Shown one piece after another: positions 7,223 to 13,179 of a stretch of 14,593 nucleotides of DNA (position 1 is its first letter; the number at the start of each line of letters is the position of its first letter). The stretch covers positions 1 to 14,593 of the forward strand of contig CAZJMH010000018.1 in the NCBI GenBank assembly GCA_964547295.1, written 5' to 3'. A program made the position numbers and the translations under genes. This DNA comes from CAYSLZ01 sp964547295. Its GTDB lineage: Bacteria; Patescibacteriota; Microgenomatia; UBA12405; JAHJSD01. Under the pieces are notes generated by a model. It did not search any database, was not told the DNA's origin, and saw only the letters and a list, made by a program, of their open reading frames with translations.

Positions 7223-8271
7223 TTCATTTTTTTAACTGCTATTTCTCTAAGTAATTTCGGATTCTCAATTAACTTTAAACAACCATTAACAACACTGGCC
7301 ATTGGGGCTTTAGTCGTCCATACCGGCATTTTTGTCTCTTCCTCAATAAGCTTTTCTAAACCCTCTAATTGTGATCCGCCACCACTTAAAACAATTCCAC
7401 GTCGTGAAATGTCAGCAGTCAATTCTGGTGGGGTTTCTTCTAGCAGCTCATTAAGTGTCAACTTTATTTCCTGAATAACCGGCGACAACGCTTCCCTAAC
7501 TTCCTCTTTCCTTATCTCAATAATTTTAGGTAATCCATTTTCTAAATTTCTACCTTTTATTTCCATTTGAACATCCCTTTTATTACTGTTTACCGATAAT
7601 ACACTACCCAAATTTATTTTTATTTTTTCAGCAGTCGGAGTGCCAACCAAAACACCATATTTAACTCTTAAAAAATTAACCAGTATTTGATCCATTTGGT
7701 TCCCAGCCACTTTTAGACAACGATTAAGAACTATTCCTCCTAATGAAACTATCGCTAACTCTGTTGTTCCACCACCAATGTCAATGATTAAATTCCCTGC
7801 TGGCTTATCAATAATTAAACCAGAACCTAAGGCAACTGCCAACGGCTCTTCAACCAAATAAACCTGACCAATACCAGCTTGGATTGCTGCTGAACTAACA
7901 GCTCTTTTTTCTACTTCAGTAATTCCAGTAGGCACTCCAATTACTACTACCGGCTTTAAAGCTCGAGGCAAACGAGTAGGTAGTTCATTAACTAATTTAA
8001 GTATATACTTCAAAAAATCTACTGTCGCATCAAAATCAGCTATCGCCCCTTCATTAAGTAACCTAATCACCTCAATTTGTTGAGGTTCTTTACCTTGCAT
8101 TTGTTTTGCTTTAGAACCATAAGCAATAATCTCGCCTGGCTTCTTCAATTTTCTCAAACGGCGAGCAATCATTGTTGACTCCTCTAAAATTATTCCCTTA
8201 CCTTGCACGCCAACCATAGTATTTGAAGTTCCTAAATCAATGGCTAATCTGAGACGTAAATCGTTAAACAT
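7219..8271 (-). CDS. mreB: rod-shape actin homologue MreB
   Basis: Bacterial actin that polymerises under the membrane and guides cell-wall elongation. The 350-residue length is typical. Nucleotide-pocket motifs are visible: phosphate-1 loop IDLGTSNT (11-18), VVVIGVPTGITEVEKRAV (108-125), phosphate-2 loop LIIDIGGGTTELAI (161-174) and the adenosine motif IVLSGGGSQLEG (293-304). It heads the mreB-mreC-mrdA operon. A palindromic TATAAT shared with the divergent gene sits at 8278-8285, placing the transcript start at about the ATG, so the mRNA is predicted leaderless. Confidence 0.97.
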   Translation of the reverse strand: MFNDLRLRLAIDLGTSNTMVGVQGKGIILEESTMIARRLRKLKKPGEIIAYGSKAKQMQGKEPQQIEVIRLLNEGAIADFDATVDFLKYILKLVNELPTRLPRALKPVVVIGVPTGITEVEKRAVSSAAIQAGIGQVYLVEEPLAVALGSGLIIDKPAGNLIIDIGGGTTELAIVSLGGIVLNRCLKVAGNQMDQILVNFLRVKYGVLVGTPTAEKIKINLGSVLSVNSNKRDVQMEIKGRNLENGLPKIIEIRKEEVREALSPVIQEIKLTLNELLEETPPELTADISRRGIVLSGGGSQLEGLEKLIEEETKMPVWTTKAPMASVVNGCLKLIENPKLLREIAVKKMK

Positions 8272-8277
8272 TAATCT

Positions 8278-8285
8278 ATTATAAT
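8278..8285. promoter_or_regulatory. shared bidirectional -10 element between mreB and the O-antigen-ligase-like gene
   Basis: The 8-bp palindrome ATTATAAT holds TATAAT on the plus strand (8280-8285) and on the minus strand (8283-8278). The entire intergenic region is 33 bp. Plus-strand initiation would give a leader of about 13 nt before ATG 8305; minus-strand initiation falls at the mreB start. No strong -35 is seen on either side. Confidence 0.6.
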
Positions 8286-8304
8286 ATAGTAATTAATAAT
8301 CGTC

Positions 8305-10275
8305 ATGAAAAATTTAAATAAACTAATTTATTGGTCGTATGCCAGTTTATTTTTCTTCATTCCCCTGATTTTTGTTCCTTGTAGTTATGAGCTATTTGAA
8401 TTTAACAAAATTGTTCTTGTTTATTTTTTTACAATAATAATTTTATGGTCCTGGCTTACCAAGATAATCCTACAAAAAAAACTTATTTTTCACCATACAT
8501 TTTGGGATATTCCTCTCATTTTATTTTTGTTCAGCCAAATTATTTCAACTATATTCTCAATTGATCCACACACAAGCATTTTTGGTTATTACTCAAGATT
8601 TAACGGCGGATTGTTATCTACACTTTGTTACCTTACTCTCTATTGGGCGGCAGTTAACAATCTAAACAAACAAAAGGCTAAAAAAATAATTACTTTTGCC
8701 CTGGCTGGTGGTGTTTTAGTTGCTGTTTACGGAATCGCCCAACATTTTGGCATTGATAAGGATTATTGGGTACAAGATGTCCAAAGACGAGTTTTTTCAA
8801 CTCTGGGTCAACCAAACTGGTTAGCCGCCTATTTGAATATATTGATATTTTTAACCATTCGTCATCCTGAGTGCAGCGAAGGATCCCCTCAGCACAAAAA
8901 ATCCAAGGGGTTTCTTCACTCGCTAAAGACGCCGCAGAATGACGCTATATTATATCTTCTATTTTCTATTTTCTACACTACCCTCCTTTTTACTAAATCC
9001 CGTTCAGGTTTTCTTGGTTTTGTAATTCCATTCAGTATTTGGTTAATTCACAATTTAAAGACAGGCCGCGACTTGTGCCTAAAAAATAAAAAACTAAAAA
9101 ATACTGGCTTAACAGTCCTCATTACCATAATTCTATCAATCTCCATCGGTATCCCTTTCTCCGTCAAGGATAAGTTAAACGTTTCTTTCCTTAGTGACGT
9201 TCCCAACTCGCAACCCGCAACCCGCAACTCGCAATCTGGTTTAAATATCACCCCATCTTCTAATATCCGTCGTATAGTTTGGCAAGGAGGAATTAATTTA
9301 TGGAAACAAAACCCAATTGTCGGAACCGGTATAGAAACTTTTGGCTACTCCTATTACTGGGTTCGACCCAATGAACATAATACAACTTCAGAATGGAACT
9401 TCATTTATAATAAGGCCCACAACGAACTTATAAATTTTGCCGCCACAACGGGAACATTGGGAATTGCAACATATCTTGTTTTAATTATTACTGCACTAAT
9501 ATTTTCTTTAAAAAACTGTTTATATTCCATCTTCTATATCCTAATTTCTATTTCAATTACTAATTTTTTTGGTTTTTCTGTCGTAACTACATCTTTATTT
9601 TTCTTTCTTTTACCCGGAATTGTATGGATAGCCGAGGGTAAAAAACACCCTCCCAAAAACCTTCAAGGTTTAGAATTCCCAACCTTGAAGGTTAACAGGA
9701 TTGTCAAAACAATTCTTACTGGATCCACCACTATTATTTTTCTAATCCTAATTTCTTTTATCGTCTGCTATTGGCTGGCTGATTTTCACTATGCCAAAGG
9801 CGAAAAATATGCTAAATCTGGACTGCTAAATAGCGGAATTGAGCATTTAAATCGTGCTATTCGGCTTAACCCCCTAGAGCCTAATTTTTACTCAGAAAGA
9901 GGCGTCACCTATGCTAAACTTGCCGGCTATTTCGCTCAAGAAAATGAAATAGAAGAAGCGGAAAAATATATTAAACCAGCAGAAAATGATTTGCAAACTG
10001 CTTTGAATATTTCCCCATATCACATAAATTTTTACAAAAGCAAAGCAAGAATCTATTACTATCTAGCTCTCTATGACCTCAATTTACTAGAAAAGGGAAT
10101 AAAAACTCTGGAAAAAGCAGAAAAGCTTGCTCCCACTGATCCCAAAATACCATTTAACATCGCCCAAATATACCAAACTCTGGATGAAAACAATAAAGCA
10201 AAAAAATATTATCAAAAAACCTTAGAATTAAAACCAAATTACTTAGAGGCAAAAGAAAGGCTAGAAGAATTATAA
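8305..10275 (+). CDS. O-antigen ligase / Wzy-family membrane protein with C-terminal TPR repeats
   Basis: Polytopic membrane protein of 656 residues with about ten hydrophobic segments before residue 500. Family motifs are GYYSRFNGGLLSTL near 99-112, LGQPNWLAAYLN near 167-178, TKSRSGFLGF, and a long extracytoplasmic loop with VGTGIETFGYSY and the histidine of NKAHNELINFAATTGTLG. These fit the O-antigen ligase (PF04932) superfamily, which transfers or polymerises lipid-linked glycans. The last ~165 residues are TPR helices (GIEHLNRAIRLNP, NIAQIYQTLDENNKAKKYY). Three different repeats lie in frame within the gene: 8860-8944, 9204-9238 and 9658-9693. It ends 1 nt from the convergent def gene. 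The glycan substrate cannot be deduced. Confidence 0.85.
   Translation: MKNLNKLIYWSYASLFFFIPLIFVPCSYELFEFNKIVLVYFFTIIILWSWLTKIILQKKLIFHHTFWDIPLILFLFSQIISTIFSIDPHTSIFGYYSRFNGGLLSTLCYLTLYWAAVNNLNKQKAKKIITFALAGGVLVAVYGIAQHFGIDKDYWVQDVQRRVFSTLGQPNWLAAYLNILIFLTIRHPECSEGSPQHKKSKGFLHSLKTPQNDAILYLLFSIFYTTLLFTKSRSGFLGFVIPFSIWLIHNLKTGRDLCLKNKKLKNTGLTVLITIILSISIGIPFSVKDKLNVSFLSDVPNSQPATRNSQSGLNITPSSNIRRIVWQGGINLWKQNPIVGTGIETFGYSYYWVRPNEHNTTSEWNFIYNKAHNELINFAATTGTLGIATYLVLIITALIFSLKNCLYSIFYILISISITNFFGFSVVTTSLFFFLLPGIVWIAEGKKHPPKNLQGLEFPTLKVNRIVKTILTGSTTIIFLILISFIVCYWLADFHYAKGEKYAKSGLLNSGIEHLNRAIRLNPLEPNFYSERGVTYAKLAGYFAQENEIEEAEKYIKPAENDLQTALNISPYHINFYKSKARIYYYLALYDLNLLEKGIKTLEKAEKLAPTDPKIPFNIAQIYQTLDENNKAKKYYQKTLELKPNYLEAKERLEEL
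8860..8944. repeat. palindromic interspersed repeat, in frame in the ligase gene
   Basis: The ends CGTCATCCTG (8860-8869) and CAGAATGACG (8935-8944) pair at 9 of 10 positions. Internally CCCCT (8884-8888) can pair with AGGGG (8906-8910). The sequence type, GTCATCCTGAG followed by GCGAAGGATC, recurs as an interspersed repeat in many bacterial genomes from memory. The encoded peptide (about residues 186-213, including HPECSEGSPQ) does not resemble membrane-protein sequence, though it lies between hydrophobic segments. Confidence 0.75.
9204..9238 (+). repeat. 7-bp tandem array in the ligase gene, unit CAACYCG
   Basis: Five heptamers: CAACTCG, CAACCCG, CAACCCG, CAACTCG, CAATCTG, encoding about residues 300-311 (NSQPATRNSQSG) in the extracytoplasmic region. 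On the minus strand the unit contains GAGTTGC or GGGTTGC, related to GAGTTAT at 61-109. Confidence 0.8.
9658..9693. repeat. paired 13-bp palindromes in the ligase gene
   Basis: AACCTTCAAGGTT (9658-9670) and AACCTTGAAGGTT (9681-9693) are each near-perfect palindromes and are exact reverse complements of one another, separated by 10 bp. They can form one 13-bp hairpin or two small ones. They encode about residues 452-463 (NLQGLEFPTLKV) between the last membrane segments, in frame. Confidence 0.75.
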
Positions 10276-10276
10276 T

Positions 10277-10840
10277 TTACATATTACTTATTACTTTCTC
10301 TATATCAACTTCCTTTAATTCCCCCTTATCCTCCTTAAAAATACTCCCCTTTTCCTCCTTAATATGATCAACAAAGAGAACTCCTTTTAAATGGTCTAAT
10401 TCATGTTGAAAAACAATTGCCATTAAACCCTCAATTCCTTCCTCTCTGGTTTCTAATTTATTGTTTACTAAAGTCTGATAACGAACATTAACTTCCATCC
10501 ACCGTTTAACTGTTCCATAAAGATTAGGAAAAGACAAACAACCTTCATAAAAATTCTCTCGGTCGCCATTATGTGTGTAAACCTGAGGATAAACTTTTTC
10601 TTTATCAAAAGTATCAATAATTTGAGGATTAATATAAAGGTGAATATGGTCATGCCCAGGATGATGGATGGCAAAAATAGACAAATTTTCTCCAATTTGA
10701 GGCGCGGCTAAACCTATACCATTATCTTTATTATTAAGAGTTGACTTTAGTTTATCAGCTACTTCAATAACTTTATCATTAACTTGCTTAATTTTAATAG
10801 ACTTCTGGCGTAAAATTTTATCTGGATACTTAACTATCAT
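10277..10840 (-). CDS. def: peptide deformylase
   Basis: Removes the formyl group from nascent N-terminal methionine; a metalloenzyme of 187 residues. All three family motifs are intact: GIGLAAPQIG (41-50), EGCLSFP (99-105) and QHELDHLKG (145-153), with metal ligands Cys101, His146 and His150 and catalytic Glu147. A start at 10876 is possible, but ATG 10840 is preferred because the protein then begins MIVKYPDKILRQ as in the family. GAGGAAAGGG lies just upstream, one of the few Shine-Dalgarno-like sites in the window. The start overlaps the last 11 nt of rpmB, implying translational coupling. Confidence 0.95.
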   Translation of the reverse strand: MIVKYPDKILRQKSIKIKQVNDKVIEVADKLKSTLNNKDNGIGLAAPQIGENLSIFAIHHPGHDHIHLYINPQIIDTFDKEKVYPQVYTHNGDRENFYEGCLSFPNLYGTVKRWMEVNVRYQTLVNNKLETREEGIEGLMAIVFQHELDHLKGVLFVDHIKEEKGSIFKEDKGELKEVDIEKVISNM

Positions 10841-11054
10841 GTTCCCTTTCCTCAGGTGGCTGATAAAACATTTCACCTTTTCGCTTTAAATCTTTAATAC
10901 ATCGAGTGCACAAATATTGAGTTAATTTTTCGCCCTGTTTAGTATAATAAGTTTTCTTTTGGATATTCGGTTTAAATTTACGAATTGTTTTATTTTCTGC
11001 GTGAGAAACTGTATATCCTTTTACCGATTTTTTATTACAACGTTGACATTTCAT
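10830..11054 (-). CDS. rpmB: 50S ribosomal protein L28
   Basis: The 74-residue protein begins MKCQRCNKKSVKGYTVSHAE, then has NKTIRKFKPNIQKK, the L28 N-terminal half with its VSHAxNKTxRxFxPNxQ signature. It carries two CxxC pairs (CQRC near the N-terminus and CTRC near residue 54), suggesting a zinc-binding form. An upstream ATG at 11072 would add six residues (MVLYNI); ATG 11054 is favoured because it gives the canonical start and fits the promoter position. The gene is in an operon with def and divergent from the M50 protease. The C-terminal tail is charged (PPEEREHDS). Confidence 0.9.
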   Translation of the reverse strand: MKCQRCNKKSVKGYTVSHAENKTIRKFKPNIQKKTYYTKQGEKLTQYLCTRCIKDLKRKGEMFYQPPEEREHDS

Positions 11055-11061
11055 AATATTG

Positions 11062-11069
11062 TATAATAC
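11062..11069. promoter_or_regulatory. overlapping divergent -10 boxes for rpmB and the M50 protease gene
   Basis: TATAAT on the plus strand (11062-11067) ends 11 nt before the protease ATG at 11079. On the minus strand TATTAT (11069-11064) ends 9 nt before the rpmB ATG at 11054. The two hexamers overlap, a second symmetric divergent promoter, and both mRNAs would have leaders of 0-5 nt. Confidence 0.5.
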
Positions 11070-11078
11070 CAAATAGGT

Positions 11079-11672
11079 ATGTTTTTATCAACGATTATCA
11101 TTATTTTAATCGCTGTTTCAGTTCACGAATTTGCCCACGCCTGGGCGGCTGACCGGCTAGGCGACCCAACCGCAAAATTGAACGGCAGAATGACACTTAA
11201 TCCAATTGCTCATCTTGACCCGATTGGAACTCTAACTCTTTTTCTTTTTGGATTTGGCTGGGGAAAACCGGTCCCAGTTGACAGTTATAATCTTCAAGAC
11301 CCAAGACGCGACGAGGCGTTGATTTCTTTTGCCGGACCTCTCAGCAACATAATTATCGCCATTTTATTTGGACTAATATTTAAGCTTTCTCCTTACCAAC
11401 CAATAAATAGCAATTATAAAATATTAATTGATTTTTTAAAGATTAACTTTGGCCTTGCCTATTTTAATCTCTTGCCAATTCCCCCTTTAGATGGTTCTAA
11501 AATCTTATTAGGTTTTCTGCCTTTTGAAACAGCAATAGAAGTAGAAGAAGTTTTATCTCAATACGGCTTAATTTTTCTATTAATGTCTTTTTTGCCTATT
11601 TTTAACAACCAAAGTTTAATCAGCCTTATTTTGGGACCACTAGTAAACATCTCTGCAAGTTTACTTATCTGA
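11079..11672 (+). CDS. site-2-protease-like membrane metalloprotease (peptidase M50)
   Basis: Small intramembrane zinc protease of 197 residues. The metal-binding HEFAH (His16, Glu17, His20) lies in the first membrane helix, and the third ligand is Asp138 in NLLPIPPLDG (130-139). FAGPLSN at 84-90 is the usual conserved segment between helices. Four to five hydrophobic segments are visible. The short form without a PDZ domain matches the YwhC-type branch, whose substrates are mostly unknown. The gene is single and divergent from rpmB, so context does not indicate a substrate. Confidence 0.92.
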   Translation: MFLSTIIIILIAVSVHEFAHAWAADRLGDPTAKLNGRMTLNPIAHLDPIGTLTLFLFGFGWGKPVPVDSYNLQDPRRDEALISFAGPLSNIIIAILFGLIFKLSPYQPINSNYKILIDFLKINFGLAYFNLLPIPPLDGSKILLGFLPFETAIEVEEVLSQYGLIFLLMSFLPIFNNQSLISLILGPLVNISASLLI

Positions 11673-11707
11673 ATAATTTTGATTGGTTTTGTTTAACTTT
11701 GCTGGGC

Positions 11708-11737
11708 TTGACAAATATACTTAAAAAGCATTAGAAT
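11708..11737 (+). promoter_or_regulatory. sigma-70-type promoter of the structured RNA candidate
   Basis: TTGACA (11708-11713), 18-bp spacer, TAGAAT (11732-11737). Initiation 7 nt downstream falls on G11744, exactly the first base of the closing stem of the predicted RNA. No reading frame with a ribosome-binding site follows. Confidence 0.6.
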
Positions 11738-11743
11738 TATATT

Positions 11744-11900
11744 GTCCCGTTGGGGAGAATTTTTACAATTAGGCAAGAGCTTTTCCTCCACAAGCAATAT
11801 AAGGGAGGACGGAGTTCTCTGTTGACCTCCAATGTCATCAGGGACAGTCCACCCACTTTGATTTTTCGAGGAAAATCGTTGCCTATAGCCTCAGCGGGAT
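11744..11900 (+). ncRNA. structured small RNA candidate (6S-like architecture)
   Basis: The ~157-nt stretch is closed by a 12-bp helix pairing GTCCCGTTGGGG (11744-11755) with CCTCAGCGGGAT (11889-11900), with some G-U pairs. Inside, AGGCAA pairs with TTGCCT and TTTTCCTC with GAGGAAAA. The tip is a large bubble holding a hairpin with GGAGG/CCTCC arms and a small TGTC/GACA hairpin on its 3' side. A rod with a central bubble, starting at its own transcription start, resembles 6S RNA, which binds RNA polymerase. No primary-sequence signature confirms this. GATTTTT can alternatively pair with GGAAAATC, so two folds compete. No tmRNA, SRP or RNase P signature is present, and the identity is provisional. 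Confidence 0.45.
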
Positions 11901-11957
11901 TTGACTACTTCGTAAAAAATAATATAACCATTTAGTAATAATTTCGTTAAATTTTGA

Positions 11958-11963
11958 TATAAT
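11958..11963 (+). promoter_or_regulatory. -10 box of the tRNA-Thr locus
   Basis: TATAAT ends 10 nt before the first base of the outer tRNA-Thr (11974). No good -35 was found at 16-18 nt spacing. Confidence 0.5.
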
Positions 11964-11995
11964 ATGGATGTTTGCCTGGGTAGCTCAGTGGTAGA

Positions 11996-12108
11996 CCTGC
12001 CCGCCAGTCGCCTAGCGCCGATGTAGCTCAATGGTAGAGCAACCCCTTTGTAAGGGGTAGGTTGGAGGTTCGATTCCTCTCATCGGCTCCAGACGCTTGG
12101 CAGGCAGA
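11996..12108. other. insert in the outer tRNA-Thr: complementary arms flanking the inner tRNA
   Basis: Left arm CTGCCCGCCA (11997-12006) pairs with right arm TGGCAGGCAG (12098-12107) at 9 of 10 positions, and further pairs continue toward the inner tRNA. The insert would therefore fold as a long stem carrying the inner tRNA at its tip. AGA flanks it on both sides (11993-11995 and 12106-12108), consistent with a 3-bp target duplication or an ambiguous junction. Confidence 0.7.
12017..12091 (+). tRNA. tRNA-Thr(TGT), complete, nested inside another tRNA-Thr
   Basis: Perfect 7-bp acceptor GCCGATG/CATCGGC, D-stem GCTC/GAGC, anticodon arm ACCCC-TTTGTAA-GGGGT giving anticodon TGT for codon ACA, canonical T-loop TTCGATT and an encoded CCA after discriminator T. 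Length is 75 nt including CCA. Nothing in it is degenerate, so it is presumably the functional gene of the pair. It shares anticodon, discriminator T73 and the TAGCTCA(G/A)TGGTAGAG block with the outer tRNA. Confidence 0.95.
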
Positions 12109-12168
12109 GTAATCACTTTGTAAGCGATAGGTCGTGGGTTTGACTCCCACCCCAGGCTCTAATTTTTG

Positions 12169-12177
12169 TGGTATAAT
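12169..12177 (+). promoter_or_regulatory. extended -10 promoter of rpmG (leaderless)
   Basis: TGG followed by TATAAT (12172-12177) forms an extended -10. Initiation would fall at about 12184-12186, at the GTG start of rpmG, so the message is predicted leaderless. The promoter lies directly after the interrupted tRNA-Thr. Confidence 0.55.
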
Positions 12178-12185
12178 CATTTGCT

Positions 12186-12356
12186 GTGACAAAATCAATT
12201 AGATACCAAGTCGGTTTAGAATGTTCTGAATGCGGTGAATTTAACTATATTACCGAAAAAAACAAACAAACTGTAGAAGGCAAGCTTAAAATAAAAAAAT
12301 ACTGCCGCCACTGCCGCAAACATACGGCGCATAAAGAGAAAGCGAAGCTAAAATAG
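12186..12356 (+). CDS. rpmG: 50S ribosomal protein L33
   Basis: A 56-residue protein starting at GTG: MTKSIRYQVGLECSECGEFN, then YITEKNK and KLKIKKYCRHCRKHTAHKE. The two cysteine pairs (CSEC at 13-16, CRHC at 40-43) and the KKYCxxCRKHTxHKE block identify the zinc-binding form of L33. It is too short for a common length cutoff and easily missed. The start follows an extended -10 by 8 nt, so translation is probably from a leaderless mRNA. tRNA-Ala begins 4 nt after its stop, implying cotranscription, rather than the secE/nusG often found after rpmG. Confidence 0.93.
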   Translation: MTKSIRYQVGLECSECGEFNYITEKNKQTVEGKLKIKKYCRHCRKHTAHKEKAKLK

Positions 12357-12359
12357 CCC

Positions 12360-12433
<74 letters not shown>

Positions 12434-12436
<3 letters not shown>

Positions 12437-12502
12437 CGTAATAATTTTGTTTACAAAATTACACGTGGTAGGAACGTTTAAATCTTTGATTTATTACGTT
12501 CC
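12434..12502 (+). repeat. double-hairpin interspersed repeat, copy 1
   Basis: Hairpin 1 pairs CCACGT with ACGTGG and TAATTTTGT with ACAAAATTA, with an internal loop AA opposite C (12434-12468). After 2 nt, hairpin 2 pairs GGAACGT with ACGTTCC and TAAATC with GATTTA, with an internal loop T opposite TT (12471-12502). The same architecture recurs in inverted orientation at 14520-14593. There is no T-tract, so it is not a typical terminator. It fills the space between convergent tRNA-Ala and the metallophosphoesterase gene. Confidence 0.85.
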
Positions 12503-12510
12503 ACCAATTT

Positions 12511-13173
12511 TCAATATCTCTCCTTGTGCAACTCCACTTCTCCGTTTTCAACAATAATATATGAAGCCAAACCTAAATTAATAAACCCAATATTGGCATA
12601 CTTTATTTTTTTATTTAAGAAAGCCAAATGAATATGTCCCAATATCAGCCACTCATCTTTTAATATTCTTTTCTTTTTGTAATTTATTGTTTTTTTTAGG
12701 TCTAAATAACGATATATATAAAAACTCGGAGCCAGCCATCCAGTGATTTTTATTAAATACCTTTCTACTAAATTATGAATCCTGGTTATAAATTTACGCA
12801 TAATATTTGGTAAAAAACTAAATTTTTCAAGCCCGGGAGCTATTCTATGCCCGTGTTGGACTAAAAATTCTTCATCCCCCGACTTAAATCGATATTCATC
12901 TACAATCTGGTCGCAAAAAAGATATTCTTTGCCTGTTCGAGATAAAAAGTCATGGTTGCCGGGAAGATAAACCGCTTTTTTTTCCTTAAGTAGAGGAAAC
13001 AACCCCTGCCATTGGGAATTAATAAATCCATCCAAGTCAATAAAATATTGCTCGTAAAAATCACCGGCGATGATTACTTTATCCGCCGAAGAAATAATTT
13101 TTTTTAGGAAGTCAGACTTCCTTTGATCAAATTTATCAGTTAAATGCGTGTCGGAAAAAATCAAATATTTCAT
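12511..13173 (-). CDS. calcineurin-like metallophosphoesterase
   Basis: Two-metal phosphoesterase of 220 residues. Motifs in order: SDTH (7-10), GDFYE (37-41), GNHD (72-75), HGH (107-109) and GHIH (179-182), which together supply the dinuclear metal site. The arrangement resembles UDP-2,3-diacylglucosamine hydrolase (LpxH-like) and related enzymes, but no lipid A genes are nearby, so the substrate is open. The preferred start is ATG 13173; a TTG codon directly before it (13176) is less likely. The cupin gene ends 6 nt upstream, so the two may be cotranscribed. It is the first gene inside the block bracketed by the double-hairpin repeats. Confidence 0.88.
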   Translation of the reverse strand: MKYLIFSDTHLTDKFDQRKSDFLKKIISSADKVIIAGDFYEQYFIDLDGFINSQWQGLFPLLKEKKAVYLPGNHDFLSRTGKEYLFCDQIVDEYRFKSGDEEFLVQHGHRIAPGLEKFSFLPNIMRKFITRIHNLVERYLIKITGWLAPSFYIYRYLDLKKTINYKKKRILKDEWLILGHIHLAFLNKKIKYANIGFINLGLASYIIVENGEVELHKERY

Positions 13174-13179
13174 CAAAAC

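Larger units (their letters stand above)
11974..12158 (+). tRNA. tRNA-Thr(TGT) interrupted in its D-arm by a segment containing another tRNA
   Basis: The 5' part (11974-11995) and 3' part (12109-12158) join into a complete 72-nt cloverleaf. Acceptor GCCTGGG pairs 7/7 with CCCAGGC. The D-stem is GCTC/GAGT with loop AGTGGTA. The anticodon arm is ATCAC-TTTGTAA-GCGAT (anticodon TGT) and the T-stem GTGGG/CCCAC. Between them lie 113 nt (about 11996-12108; AGA at the junction makes the exact boundary ambiguous) holding an intact tRNA-Thr. Signs of relaxed constraint: an A-C mismatch in the anticodon stem, a TTTGACT T-loop (T instead of C56) and no encoded CCA (TCT follows the acceptor). It may be a pseudogene, or the halves may still assemble. 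Confidence 0.75.

Noticed and set aside
11744..11900. tmRNA, SRP RNA or RNase P RNA
   Set aside because: There is no tRNA-Ala-like end, no GGAA-loop helix 8 core, and no conserved RNase P P4 segments.
11750..11935. 61-codon open frame on the plus strand
   Set aside because: It overlaps the structured RNA candidate, starts at a TTG with no ribosome-binding site, and its translation resembles no protein.
12151..12167. Terminator after the outer tRNA-Thr
   Set aside because: TTTTT follows the acceptor sequence, but the only stem is the tRNA acceptor itself; too weak to call.
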